This document shows, one piece after another, positions 26,988-35,234 of a stretch of DNA of 64,000 nt; within the stretch, counting starts at the first letter, position 1, and each line of letters opens with the position of its first letter. Made by a program: the position numbers and the translations under genes. Where the stretch lies: positions 3,590,001 to 3,654,000 of the forward strand of contig NZ_CP060725.1 of the NCBI RefSeq assembly GCF_003797775.2. Direction: 5' to 3'. Below the pieces are notes generated by a model, which saw only the letters and a list, made by a program, of their open reading frames with translations, did not search any database and was not told the DNA's origin. This DNA comes from Sphingopyxis sp. OPL5. GTDB taxonomy: Bacteria; Pseudomonadota; Alphaproteobacteria; Sphingomonadales; Sphingomonadaceae.

Positions 26988-27928
26988 GCGGCGATATCCT
27001 TCATTCGCTCGATATGCAGGCGATGTTCGCGCCAGGCGATGAACAGTCCGCTGGCGACGATCAGCGGCGCGCCGATCCACGTCGTCTCGGCGGGCAGGGT
27101 GCCGAAGAACCACCAGCCGCAGGCGATCGACCACAGCAGGCTCGAATAATCCATCGGCGTCACCACCGACACGGGGGCGAGGCGCAGCGCACCGGTCAGC
27201 GACAATTGCACCACCGCGCCGAGCAATCCGAGTCCGACGAGCAGGCTCCATTCGCCCGCGCTATGTGGCGTGAAGACGAAGGGCAGGGCGATACCGAGCG
27301 GGATCATCGAGATCAGGCTGAACCAGAAGACGATCGTCATCGCGCTTTCGGTGCGGCCGAGGTCGCGGACCTGGATCGTGATCAGCGCGGTCATCACAGC
27401 GCCGCCGAGCGCGATCAGCGTGCCGAGTCCATGATCGCCCTCGAATCCCTGCATCAGCAGGGTCGTCGGGTTGAGTACGATGAGCACGCCGACGAAGCCG
27501 ATGACGACCGCCCCCCAGCGTTGCCAGCCGACTCGCTCGCCGAGCAGCGCGGCCGCAAGGAAAACGCAGATGATCGGCACCGACAGGTTGATCGTCGTCG
27601 CCTCGGCCATCGGCAGGAAGATCATGCCGCCGAAATTGAGAGCCATGCCGGTCAGCCCCATCATCGCGCGCCGCGCATGGATGCCGATGCGCTGAGTCTT
27701 GAACAGGCCAAGGCCGCCGTGCGTTAACGCCCATATCGCAAGCAGCGGCAGCACCAGCGCCTGGCGCCAGAACAGGCTTTCGACGAGGTGGATGCCCGCC
27801 GCGTCGATATATTTGACCAGCACGAACATCACCGAAAGGCTGAGCATCGCGAGCAGCCGGAGCGCGATACCGCCGAGATAATGTTGTGGCGGATCGGATG
27901 CGGCGACGGCGGTCATGCAGGGGCGCAT
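26984..27928 (-). CDS. EamA/DMT-family transporter
   Basis: A 10-helix drug/metabolite transporter of up to 314 residues; an alternative start at 27916 would remove four residues. It has two EamA repeats: helices from ALRLLAMLSLSVMFVLVKYI to about residue 155, and from LGTLIALGGAVMTALITIQV to FGTLPAETTWIGAPLIVASG. The family sequence TPMDYSSLLWSIACGWWFFG lies in the ninth-helix region. It is first in the leftward EamA-GST-SDR group, which could export or detoxify a small molecule, by inference from context. Confidence 0.85.
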   Translation of the reverse strand: MRPCMTAVAASDPPQHYLGGIALRLLAMLSLSVMFVLVKYIDAAGIHLVESLFWRQALVLPLLAIWALTHGGLGLFKTQRIGIHARRAMMGLTGMALNFGGMIFLPMAEATTINLSVPIICVFLAAALLGERVGWQRWGAVVIGFVGVLIVLNPTTLLMQGFEGDHGLGTLIALGGAVMTALITIQVRDLGRTESAMTIVFWFSLISMIPLGIALPFVFTPHSAGEWSLLVGLGLLGAVVQLSLTGALRLAPVSVVTPMDYSSLLWSIACGWWFFGTLPAETTWIGAPLIVASGLFIAWREHRLHIERMKDIAA

Positions 27929-28013
27929 ATCAGGGCGGCGATGCTTTGCAAGCTATGCATCGCCATAAGGCTTGCCCCGCCTGCTTTGTCCCGCTAATGG
28001 CGCACTCCGGCCT

Positions 28014-28089
28014 AGGGGTATAGCTCAGTTGGTAGAGCATCGGTCTCCAAAACCGAGGGTCGTAGGTTCGAGTCCTACTGCCCCTGCCA
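28014..28089 (+). tRNA. trnW: tRNA-Trp (anticodon CCA)
   Basis: The cloverleaf is complete: acceptor AGGGGTA (28014-28020) pairs with TGCCCCT (28079-28085). The D arm is AGCTCAGTTGGTAGAGC, the anticodon loop is TCTCCAAAA with anticodon CCA, and the T arm has GTAGGTTCGAGTCCTAC. The terminal CCA is encoded (28087-28089). In many alphaproteobacteria this tRNA lies directly before secE; here 3.5 kb separates them. Confidence 0.97.
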
Positions 28090-28100
28090 GGCCGCCGACA

Positions 28101-28169
28101 GAGGTCACGTCCTCGCCCGCGTTCACGGTTCTTCAAGGCCGGGACGGCCCGGCAGCCCGTTGCAGGAGG
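28101..28169 (+). promoter_or_regulatory. candidate guanidine-II (mini-ykkC) riboswitch, possibly degenerate
   Basis: A perfect six-pair stem with an ACGG tetraloop (GCCGGG-ACGG-CCCGGC, 28138-28153) lies just before an AGGAGG ribosome-binding site (28164-28169). This is the hallmark second hairpin of guanidine-II riboswitches. The expected first ACGR hairpin is not canonical; GAGGTCACGTCCTC (28101-28114) is the best candidate but has a six-base loop. A separate pairing, GCAGCC with GGCTGC, can hide the ribosome-binding site. The downstream gene is a broken sugE, which matches the usual target of this switch. Confidence 0.5.
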
Positions 28170-28177
28170 CTGCCCCC

Positions 28178-28344
28178 ATGGTCTGGATCTATCTGACAAT
28201 CGCCGGCCTGCTCGAAATCGTCTGGGCTTTTTCGATGAAGCAATCGGACGGCTCATGCGCCTCGCCGCATTGGCGGTGCGCATCGTCGTGGCGCTGCTGT
28301 TCGTCAGCGACCTCGTGCTGATGCAGGTCGCGTCGCCGAGTTAA
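28178..28344 (+). pseudogene. sugE: SugE/Gdx-type SMR exporter, internally deleted and frameshifted
   Basis: The N-terminus MVWIYLTIAGLLEIVWAFSM is that of a SugE-type small multidrug resistance protein (guanidinium exporter subfamily), including the essential Glu of helix 1. After about 25 residues the frame breaks. In another frame MRLAALAVRIVVALLFVSDL followed by VLMQVASPS matches the last helix of the family and ends at a stop at 28342-28344. About 150 bp that should encode helices 2-3 are missing, so the product cannot work. The stop overlaps the convergent phosphoesterase stop. Confidence 0.85.
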
Positions 28345-29969
28345 AGCGCGTCAAGCATCGCTTTCACCTTGCCGACATAGGCGCTGGCATCGGCGTGGGT
28401 CTCGATCTTCCGGAAATCGGCGATGATGTCCTCGGCTGCGCGGCCGCCGCATTTTTGCGCGAGCTCGATCTCGGTCTTGAGCAGCACATGCAGGAAACCG
28501 ACCGCATTGCCCGATCGCGGCAGCGGCTGTTCGTGCCGATTGTCGGGCGCCGCGCCGGTCTCATAGTCGCTTCCCTGCGGCGGGAGGACCGGGTCGGGCA
28601 GCGTCGTCGGGCAATCGCTGCGCGGCGCGCTTTCGGTTAGCAGCGGCCACAGGTCGGCGGCGGCGGTATCGCGTTTGGTCAATGGCCCCATGCCCAATTT
28701 GCGCGTCAGCGTGGCGAGCACCGAACTATGGTCATAGCGGGTGTGATCGACATGACCCTTCGCGATCCAGGGCGACACGATCACCGCCGGGACGCGGACG
28801 CCGAGAACGCTGAAATCGAAGCAATATTCGTTGAGCTTGCGATCCTTAGCATGGATATGATCGCCGGGTTCGACCGCGGGGGGGATCGCCGCGCTGTCAT
28901 AGAAGCCGCCATGTTCGTCATAGACGACGATCAGCAGGCTGCTCTCCCAGACCGGCGAATTGCGGATCGTCTCATAGACATATTTGATCAGCCCCTCGCC
29001 GCCATAGCAATTATCCTCTGGATGCTGCGACGATCCCCCCGTGTAGCGCGGCCCCTTGCCGTCGCCGCCGGGTTGCGGCGAAAAGAAGCTGGCGCCGAAA
29101 TTGGGCTCGATGAAGGTATAGGGATATTGGGTGTAGCTCGGCTTGCCATTGCCGTCGCGCGCGTTGATGTCGTGCGCGAATTTGGTCAGGTTCTCGATGC
29201 GCTCGAGGCCGATGTTCTTGATCGCCGCGACCTGCGAAATCCAGCCGCCCTGGTCCCAGTGCGACGGCCGGTCGCTGAAACCATTATCCTTGTCTTGGTA
29301 CAGCTTCCATTGATGCTGCTTGGCATCGAGCGCGTCGTAGATCGACCCATTGGCATATTCGAAACCCAGTCCGCGCCACGCTTCCCATTCGGCCTCGTCG
29401 CCGAAGCTGGGGCTGATGTTCATGCCCGACGACGAGGCGCCATGGACGAAGAAACGGTTGGGCCAGGTCGGGCCGGGCAGCGCCGAATGCCATGCGTCGC
29501 ACACTGCGAATTCGGTCGCCAGCGTGTACAGGACGGGCAATTGCGCCGGCGTGTCGAAACAGGCCATGATGTCGCCGATATTCCCGGGCTGCGGCGTCCC
29601 CGTGTCCTCGCTGACCGATGTCGCATAGCTGCTGGCAAAGCCCGAATTGTCGACCGGCGGATAGCTGCAACCCGCGCATTCGATGAAGCCGCGCGCTTCC
29701 TTGCGGCATTTCTTCACGAAACGGTCGAACGCGTCCGCGCCGCATAATTGTTGCAGCGCGTCGAGATATTCGTGGCCGGGATCGGTGGTCATGCACCAGG
29801 GGGCAGGGCTTTTGACCGGATAGGTCTGCCCGTCATAGCTGTTGCTGGCGTCCGCCGGCGCGACGCGCAGCCCGGGAATCCCCGACCGGCCGAGCATATT
29901 GTCGAACGAATGATTTTCCAGCATCAGGACGAAGATGTTGGTGATCGCGGCCTTGGCGGCGTCGGACAT
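28341..29969 (-). CDS. phospholipase C / acid phosphatase-type phosphoesterase
   Basis: A 542-residue member of the phosphoesterase family that includes bacterial phospholipase C and AcpA. The start at 29969 follows GGGGGATC; the frame open to 29996 adds nine unlikely residues. Metal-site and catalytic motifs are FVLMLENHSFDNMLG at the N-terminus, ALPGPTWPNRFFVHGASS, FIEPNFGA, IVVYDEHGGFYD and VDHTRYDHSSVLATL. No signal peptide is evident, which is unusual for a family that is mostly exported, so a cytosolic or Tat-independent role is possible. It converges on the sugE relic. Confidence 0.88.
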   Translation of the reverse strand: MSDAAKAAITNIFVLMLENHSFDNMLGRSGIPGLRVAPADASNSYDGQTYPVKSPAPWCMTTDPGHEYLDALQQLCGADAFDRFVKKCRKEARGFIECAGCSYPPVDNSGFASSYATSVSEDTGTPQPGNIGDIMACFDTPAQLPVLYTLATEFAVCDAWHSALPGPTWPNRFFVHGASSSGMNISPSFGDEAEWEAWRGLGFEYANGSIYDALDAKQHQWKLYQDKDNGFSDRPSHWDQGGWISQVAAIKNIGLERIENLTKFAHDINARDGNGKPSYTQYPYTFIEPNFGASFFSPQPGGDGKGPRYTGGSSQHPEDNCYGGEGLIKYVYETIRNSPVWESSLLIVVYDEHGGFYDSAAIPPAVEPGDHIHAKDRKLNEYCFDFSVLGVRVPAVIVSPWIAKGHVDHTRYDHSSVLATLTRKLGMGPLTKRDTAAADLWPLLTESAPRSDCPTTLPDPVLPPQGSDYETGAAPDNRHEQPLPRSGNAVGFLHVLLKTEIELAQKCGGRAAEDIIADFRKIETHADASAYVGKVKAMLDAL

Positions 29970-30068
29970 GGTTGATCCCCCCGGAATGAAACACATGCGC
30001 CCGATATTTTCATCGACATGTGGGCCGATGTGCCGGGCACGGCAATCTAAAATGGCATCGTTCGTTTG

Positions 30069-30084
30069 TTGACATGAGTGTCAA
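30069..30084. promoter_or_regulatory. perfect palindrome between divergent phosphoesterase and MFS genes
   Basis: TTGACA-TGAG-TGTCAA is a perfect 6-4-6 inverted repeat 40 bp before the MFS start and about 100 bp from the phosphoesterase start. It could be a regulator operator shared by both genes, or partly a -35 box. No regulator gene lies beside it. Confidence 0.4.
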
Positions 30085-30123
30085 TTGCTGAAAGCTTCGC
30101 GGCGGGATCGGAGACAAGGCGAC

Positions 30124-31479
30124 GTGGCAGAGCAGCAGGCTTCGACGGCGCCGTCCGTCTCCGTGATTCCCGCGCCGGCCGGCGACGCGCCCGAGGCGTC
30201 GCTGCGCCCGCGCACCGTTGCCGCCTATGCCGCAACTGCGGGGCCGACCGCGATCCTGAGCCTGCCGTTCAGCGTCTATCTGCCGCCCTATATCGCCGAA
30301 GGCGGCGTCATCGCGGTGGGCCTCGTCGGGCTGCTCTTTTCGCTCACCACGATCTGGGACGGGGTGGTCGATCCGCTGATCGGTACGATGATCGACCGCG
30401 TCCGTACCGGCCTCGGCGCGCACCGGCGTTGGATGCTGCTCGCGCTGGTGCCGCTGGCGCTGCTGCTCGTCACCATCGTGACGATCGGCGACAGCCTGCC
30501 GTTCGCGGCGCTGTTCCTGCTGATGGTCTTCTTCTATTCGAGCTACAGCCTCTACGAGGTCGCGCAATTGTCGTGGGGTTCGGCACTGGTACGTTCGCCT
30601 GCCGACAGCGCCTTGCTCTATGGCATGCGCGACTGGTTCGCGAAGATCGCGCTGATCGCCGCCTTTGCCGCCCCGGCGGCGGCGCAAATCGCGATCCCGG
30701 GCATCAGTCTGCAGGGACGGATCATGGCCTATGCCAGCCTGTTCCTCGTGATGGTGCCGATCGCGCTGTTCGCGATCGGGCGCGTGCCGCCGCGCACCAT
30801 CGTCGCCGAACCGGGGATCGGCTGGCGAAACGAGATTCGCGTTTCGCTAGGGTTTCCGCCGCTGATGCTGCTGTTCGGGGTCCAGTTCCTCAACAGCTTC
30901 GCTTTCGGATCCTTGACCTCGCTCTTCGTCTTTTTCGCCGCGGCGGTGCTCGACCTCGATGCGCAAAGTGCGATCCTGCTGTTCGCGAGCTTCATCGGCG
31001 GTGCCATCGCCTCGCCGGTGTGGACCTTCCTCGCGCGTCGGTTCGGCAAGCCGGTGACGATGATCGCGATGGCGCTGCTGATTTCGGGCTTGTTGCTCGC
31101 GACGCTGGCGCAGCAACCGCGCGGGCTGGCGCAGGCGGCGGGCTTCTCGCTGCTGCTCGGGACCGGCTTCGTCGGCCTGCTGTTTATCTATTCGATGCTC
31201 GCCGACCTCGTCCCGCGCGATGCGGCGCGCTGCGGGCGCAGCCGCTCGGCCTTTCTGTTCGCGCTGCTCAACCTGATGCAGAAGTTCGGCGTCGCCGCCG
31301 CCATCGCGGTCAGCTACGCGCTGCTCGGCCTCGTCGGTTTCGATCCGCAGGACGGCAAGGCGTCGGCGGGCGCGCTGCATCTGCTGTTCGTGTTCCAGCC
31401 GGTGATCAGCTGGGCGATCATGATCGTGCTGCTGCTTTTCATGCGCCGCCACATGTCCCACGCCGCACCCCGCCTTTGA
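30124..31479 (+). CDS. MFS transporter, GPH (MelB-like) family
   Basis: A transporter of 451 residues from a GTG start at 30124 that follows GGAGACAAGG; an in-frame TTG at 30085 is the alternative. About 12 membrane helices are visible. The sequence between helices 2 and 3 (TTIWDGVVDPLIGTMIDR followed by GAHRRWML) is the glycoside-pentoside-hexuronide:cation symporter signature. FYSSYSLYEVAQLSWGSALV follows as in that family. The C-terminal half contains the second A-like motif (VWTFLARRFGKPVTMI). The substrate is likely a sugar or sugar-like molecule but cannot be fixed. Confidence 0.85.
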   Translation: MAEQQASTAPSVSVIPAPAGDAPEASLRPRTVAAYAATAGPTAILSLPFSVYLPPYIAEGGVIAVGLVGLLFSLTTIWDGVVDPLIGTMIDRVRTGLGAHRRWMLLALVPLALLLVTIVTIGDSLPFAALFLLMVFFYSSYSLYEVAQLSWGSALVRSPADSALLYGMRDWFAKIALIAAFAAPAAAQIAIPGISLQGRIMAYASLFLVMVPIALFAIGRVPPRTIVAEPGIGWRNEIRVSLGFPPLMLLFGVQFLNSFAFGSLTSLFVFFAAAVLDLDAQSAILLFASFIGGAIASPVWTFLARRFGKPVTMIAMALLISGLLLATLAQQPRGLAQAAGFSLLLGTGFVGLLFIYSMLADLVPRDAARCGRSRSAFLFALLNLMQKFGVAAAIAVSYALLGLVGFDPQDGKASAGALHLLFVFQPVISWAIMIVLLLFMRRHMSHAAPRL

Positions 31480-31661
31480 CTTGCAATCGCTCCCGGGCGC
31501 AAGTAAAGGCCGCAGCATTCGGACAGATGCGCCGTTTTCCTTCCGCCTTTCGCCGACATGCTCGGGGAGGGTGGGCGGACTATTGCCCAAAGCACGGTTG
31601 ACGCGCGGCGGGCGGCAACCCATCTGCCCGATATTCGGACGCTTAGAGGATTAGGACGATC

Positions 31662-31859
31662 ATGGCGAAGACCAGCCCGAGCCAATTCATCAATCAGGTG
31701 AAGGATGAAGCGCGCAAGATCGTTTGGCCCACGGGCCGCGAGACGATGCAGACGACGATCCTGGTGCTGATCATGACCACGATCCTGGCGTTCTTCTTCC
31801 TCGGCGTCGACACGGTTTTTAACGCGATCGTCACCTGGCTGACGTCGCTCGCGCGCTGA
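31662..31859 (+). CDS. secE: preprotein translocase subunit SecE
   Basis: A 65-residue minimal SecE. A short amphipathic segment (FINQVKDEARKIVWPTGRET) carries the conserved WPT motif and is followed by one membrane helix (about residues 30-58). It stabilises SecY in the SecYEG channel. nusG follows 30 bp later. The preceding 180 bp should contain the promoter; TTGACT at about 31487 may be a -35, but no convincing -10 was found. Confidence 0.95.
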   Translation: MAKTSPSQFINQVKDEARKIVWPTGRETMQTTILVLIMTTILAFFFLGVDTVFNAIVTWLTSLAR

Positions 31860-31889
31860 TCCGCGCAGGCTTACAGGGATAGTATAGAC

Positions 31890-32426
31890 ATGGCGCGCTG
31901 GTACATCATTCACGCCTATTCGGGTTTCGAGAACAAGGTCCGCGATTCGGTGATCGCCGAAGCCGAGCGCATGGGCCTGACCCAACTCGTCGAATCGGTC
32001 GAGGTCCCGGTCGAGACCGTCACCGAGGTCAAGCGCGGCAAAAAGGTGCAGGCCGAGCGGAAATTCTTCCCCGGCTATGTGCTCGCCAAGCTGACGATGA
32101 CCGACGACGTCTATCACCTCGTCAAGAACACCCCGAAGGTGACGGGCTTCCTCGGTTCGATGGGCAAGCCGCAGGCGATCAGCGAAGCCGAAGCCGCGCG
32201 CATCCTGAACAGCAAGGAAGAGGCTGCGGCCCGTCCGAAGCAGGAAATTCGCGTCGATTACGAAATCGGCGACCAGGTCAAGGTGCTCGACGGTCCCTTC
32301 GCCAGCTTCAACGGGCTGGTCGAGGAGCTCGATTTCGAAAAGGCACGCGTCAAGGTCAGCGTGTCGATCTTCGGTCGTGCGACCCCGGTCGAACTCGACT
32401 TCGAACAGGTCGAGCGCATGAAATAA
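31890..32426 (+). CDS. nusG: transcription termination/antitermination protein NusG
   Basis: A 178-residue NusG. The NGN domain begins RWYIIHAYSGFENKVRDSV and contains KFFPGYVLAKL and NTPKVTGFLGS. The C-terminal KOW domain contains GDQVKVLDGPFASFNGLVEE and ends in VELDFEQVERMK. It binds RNA polymerase and links it to Rho or ribosomal S10. In most relatives rplK follows directly; here tesB and an inverted repeat intervene. Confidence 0.97.
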   Translation: MARWYIIHAYSGFENKVRDSVIAEAERMGLTQLVESVEVPVETVTEVKRGKKVQAERKFFPGYVLAKLTMTDDVYHLVKNTPKVTGFLGSMGKPQAISEAEAARILNSKEEAAARPKQEIRVDYEIGDQVKVLDGPFASFNGLVEELDFEKARVKVSVSIFGRATPVELDFEQVERMK

Positions 32427-32430
32427 GCGT

Positions 32431-32502
32431 CGCCCCCGCGCAGGCGGGGGCCGCTATCGGCATTGCGCCAGGTTGCCAGCGGCCCCCGCCTTCGCGGGGG
32501 CG
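32431..32502. repeat. long GC-rich inverted repeat between nusG and tesB
   Basis: Arms of 25 bases (32431-32455 and 32478-32502) match in 24 positions as an inverted repeat, and each arm also contains its own small CGCCCCCGC/GCGGGGGC hairpin. The element sits in the nusG-tesB gap. It has no T-tract and resembles a dispersed palindromic unit rather than a terminator, although it could slow or end transcription. Confidence 0.85.
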
Positions 32503-32526
32503 ACGGATAAGGGGCAAGCCGTCACC

Positions 32527-33459
32527 ATGAATAAACTGACTCCCGACGCGATTCAGGCCCGCATCGACCGTGCCCGCGCGATCAACGCCAGTGTCGATGT
32601 CGGCGACGTGGTGGGTGCCGTCGCGCGCCTGTTCGACCTCGATGCCGTGCCCGGGGTCGAGGACGAATTCACCTTTCCCGCGCTCGCAACCACCGCGCGC
32701 GACCGCATCTTCGGCGGTCAGGTGATCGCGCAGGCGATGGTCGCGGCGGCGCGCACCGTCGATCCCGACAAGCGGGTGCATTCGCTGCACGCCTATTTCC
32801 TGCGCGGCGGCGACGAGACCAAGCCGCTGCATTTCCGTGTTCACCGCGACTTCGACGGGCGCAGCTTCGCCAACCGCCGCGTCGTGGTGCGCCAGGACGG
32901 CAAGGTGATCTTCAACCTCACCGCCTCGTTCCAGAAACCGACGCCGGGCTTCGCGCATCAGGTCGCGATGCCCGATCTGTTGCCGCCGGAAGAGTGCCAG
33001 GATTTCCTCGAAACGATCGCCGCCGACCCGAATGTGTCGGAGGATTCGTTCAACCATATGGCGCGGCGCCGTCCGTTCGAACTGCGCAACTATCGCCCGC
33101 CCGCCGCGGCGAAGGCGACGCAGCATTATCAATGGTTTCGCGCCGCCGCGCCGATCGGCGACGACCCGCTCGTCCATCAGGGTTTCCTCGCCTTCGCGTC
33201 GGACATGGGGCTGCTGTCGTCGGCGATGCTGCCGCACGGGCTCAACTGGTCGACGCCCGGCCTGTTCTCGACCAGCCTCGACCATGCGATGTGGTTCCAC
33301 GACGATGTGCGCGTCGACGAATGGTTCGTCTATGTGATGGACAGCGACTGGTCGGGCGGCAGCCGCGGCATCAATCGCGGTTCGATTTATCGGCGCGACG
33401 GCACGCTGATCGCATCGGCGGTGCAGGAAGGGCTGCTGCGCCTCGTTCCGCAGGGCTAA
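32527..33459 (+). CDS. tesB: acyl-CoA thioesterase II
   Basis: A 310-residue double hot-dog thioesterase that hydrolyses acyl-CoA to free acid and CoA. The ATG 32527 gives the usual N-terminus. Motifs are RIFGGQVIAQAMVAAARTV with the following VHSLHAYFLRGGD, and in the second domain LVHQGFLAFASDMGLL, SLDHAMWFHDDVRVDEWFVY and SRGINRGSIYRRDG. It interrupts the nusG-rplK junction. Confidence 0.93.
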   Translation: MNKLTPDAIQARIDRARAINASVDVGDVVGAVARLFDLDAVPGVEDEFTFPALATTARDRIFGGQVIAQAMVAAARTVDPDKRVHSLHAYFLRGGDETKPLHFRVHRDFDGRSFANRRVVVRQDGKVIFNLTASFQKPTPGFAHQVAMPDLLPPEECQDFLETIAADPNVSEDSFNHMARRRPFELRNYRPPAAAKATQHYQWFRAAAPIGDDPLVHQGFLAFASDMGLLSSAMLPHGLNWSTPGLFSTSLDHAMWFHDDVRVDEWFVYVMDSDWSGGSRGINRGSIYRRDGTLIASAVQEGLLRLVPQG

Positions 33460-33464
33460 AAACC

Positions 33465-33493
33465 TTGCTTTCGTGCCCGTTTCCGTCTAACGG
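33465..33493 (+). promoter_or_regulatory. possible promoter for rplKA
   Basis: TTGCTT and TAACGG are separated by 17 bases, starting five bases after the tesB stop and leaving a leader of about 115 nt before rplK. The -10 match is only fair, but an independent promoter is expected because a terminator-like repeat and tesB now separate rplK from nusG. Confidence 0.35.
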
Positions 33494-33614
33494 CGCCGCT
33501 TCGCGCCAGACACGGGCGTGATTCCGCGCGGGAGGAAGGGGTGATGCCCTTCTGCTTGACCGCTAATTTTGAGGCTTTTCCCTCGGGAAAGTCGACAGAA
33601 AGATAGGAGGCCAT

Positions 33615-34046
33615 ATGGCTAAGAAGATTAGCGGCTACATCAAGCTGCAAGTTCCGGCAGGGACCGCAAACCCCTCGCCGCCGCTCGGGCCGGCACTCGG
33701 CCAGCGCGGTGTCAACATCATGGAATTCTGCAAGGCGTTCAACGCTGCGACCGATTCCATGGAAAAGGGCACCCCGACCCCGACCATCATCACCGTCTTT
33801 GCCGACAAGAGCTTCTCTTTCGTCACCAAGACGCCCCCGGCGACCTATCTGATCAAGAAGGCCGCGAACCTGAAGTCGGGCTCGAAGGAACCCGGCAAGA
33901 TCAGTGGTGGTAAGATCGCGCGCTCGAAGCTCGCCGAAATTGCCGAGATCAAGATGAAGGATCTCAACGCGAACGATCTCGAACAGGCAACGAAGATCAT
34001 CGAGGGCAGCGCGCGCTCGATGGGCCTCGAAGTGACGGAGGGCTGA
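33615..34046 (+). CDS. rplK: 50S ribosomal protein L11
   Basis: A 143-residue L11 that binds the GTPase-associated centre of 23S rRNA. The N-terminal [20 protein letters not shown] with [15 protein letters not shown] is diagnostic. The C-terminal rRNA-binding domain ends [15 protein letters not shown] strong AGGAGG site precedes the ATG. rplA begins four bases after its stop. Confidence 0.98.
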   Translation: MAKKISGYIKLQVPAGTANPSPPLGPALGQRGVNIMEFCKAFNAATDSMEKGTPTPTIITVFADKSFSFVTKTPPATYLIKKAANLKSGSKEPGKISGGKIARSKLAEIAEIKMKDLNANDLEQATKIIEGSARSMGLEVTEG

Positions 34047-34050
34047 TCCG

Positions 34051-34749
34051 ATGGCAAAGCTGACCAAGAAGCAGAAGGCCCTCGAGGGCAAGGTTGACGC
34101 GCTGAAGCTTCACGCCGTCGACGAAGCGATCAAGACCGTTCGCGAACTGGCCTCGGCCAAGTTCGACGAAACGCTCGAAGTCGCGATCAACCTCGGCGTC
34201 GACCCGCGCCACGCCGACCAGATGGTCCGCGGCGTCGTCACGCTCCCCGCCGGCACCGGCAAGGACGTCAAGGTCGCCGTGTTCGCGCGCGGCGACAATG
34301 CCGACAAGGCGCTCGCCGCCGGCGCCGACAAGGTCGGTGCCGAAGACCTGATGGAAGACATGCTCGCGGGCAACCTCGACTATGGCCGCGTCATCGCGAC
34401 GCCGGACATGATGGGTATCGTCGGCCGCCTCGGCAAGACGCTGGGTCCGAAGGGCCTGATGCCGAACCCGAAGCTGGGCACCGTCACCCCGAACGTCGCC
34501 GAAGCCGTGAAGGCCGCCAAGGGCGGTCAGATCGAATTCCGCGTCGAAAAGGTTGGCATCATCCACGCCGGTCTGGGCAAGCTGTCGTTCGGCGAGGAAA
34601 AGCTCCGCCAGAACTTCGACGCCTTCGTCGATGCGATTGTCAAGGCCAAGCCGGCCGGCGCGAAGGGCAAATATGTCCGCAAGATCGCGCTGTCGTCGTC
34701 GATGGGCCCCGGCGTCAAGGTCGACACCGCCGACGTCACCGGCGCCTGA
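34051..34749 (+). CDS. rplA: 50S ribosomal protein L1
   Basis: A 232-residue L1 of the ribosomal L1 stalk, which in many bacteria also represses its own mRNA. Typical motifs are [40 protein letters not shown] and [20 protein letters not shown]. It is directly followed by a strong intrinsic terminator, so the rplKA transcript ends here and rplJL is a separate unit. Confidence 0.98.
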   Translation: MAKLTKKQKALEGKVDALKLHAVDEAIKTVRELASAKFDETLEVAINLGVDPRHADQMVRGVVTLPAGTGKDVKVAVFARGDNADKALAAGADKVGAEDLMEDMLAGNLDYGRVIATPDMMGIVGRLGKTLGPKGLMPNPKLGTVTPNVAEAVKAAKGGQIEFRVEKVGIIHAGLGKLSFGEEKLRQNFDAFVDAIVKAKPAGAKGKYVRKIALSSSMGPGVKVDTADVTGA

Positions 34750-34770
34750 TTTCAGGCACATGACTTAGGG

Positions 34771-34801
34771 AAGGGCCGGAGGAAACTCCGGCCCTTTTCT
34801 T
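34771..34801 (+). terminator. Rho-independent terminator after rplA
   Basis: A nine-pair stem, GGGCCGGAG and CTCCGGCCC with a GAAA loop, is followed by TTTTCTT. It lies about 22 bp after the rplA stop. Confidence 0.93.
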
Positions 34802-34841
34802 ATGGGTAGCGCCGGCTTTGGGGTAGGAGGCGGCTATCCTT

Positions 34842-34990
34842 GATCCTCCCCATCGCGAAGCGTTGGGGAGGTGGCAGCCCGCAGGGCTGACGGAGGGGTC
34901 GGCACCCTTGCCTCATGACGCGCCGTCGAACCCCTCCACCACCGCCTACGGCGGCGGTCCCCCTCCCCAACGCTTCGCGATGGGGAGGAT
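34842..34990. repeat. composite palindromic repeat element, copy 2
   Basis: It is bounded by the same inverted termini as copy 1 (CTCCCCATCGCGAAGCGTTG and its complement). The internal order of the two subrepeats is reversed, so copy 2 is inverted relative to copy 1. It lies in the 485-bp gap between the rplA terminator and ccmB. Confidence 0.88.
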
Positions 34991-35136
34991 CTTTTGGCCG
35001 CAACCGGTCGAAACCCGCCGCACGCGGCCCCACCAAAAACCGCTTTCCTAATTTATTCGACCATGATCTACCCTGCCAGATGGCCGTCTCGCCTATCCCG
35101 CTGAACCCCGCAACGACGCCTGTCCTCCATCGCCCG

Positions 35137-35195
35137 CTTAAAGCCACAAAGGATACAATTCGGACGCGGCCATGCGGGGCTTTTGTGGCTTTAAG
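35137..35195. repeat. 14-bp inverted repeat with a 31-nt loop, downstream of ccmB
   Basis: CTTAAAGCCACAAA (35137-35150) is perfectly inverted at 35182-35195. A short AACCGG/CCGGTTTTT hairpin follows at about 35198-35216. Being AT-richer than its surroundings and placed 40 bp after the ccmB stop, it may terminate ccmAB transcription or be a structured RNA. Positions 34991-35136 show nothing recognisable. Confidence 0.6.
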
Positions 35196-35234
35196 GCCAA
35201 ACCGGGCCGGTTTTTCGCGATCCGCCGGCGTTTG

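Noticed and set aside
28090..28340. Attachment-site duplication from an element integrated at tRNA-Trp
   Set aside because: No repeat of the tRNA 3' end and no integrase were found between the tRNA and secE.
34991..35136. Hidden small gene or ccmC remnant between repeat copy 2 and the inverted repeat
   Set aside because: Short frames here show no family motif, good start site or hydrophobic pattern like CcmC.
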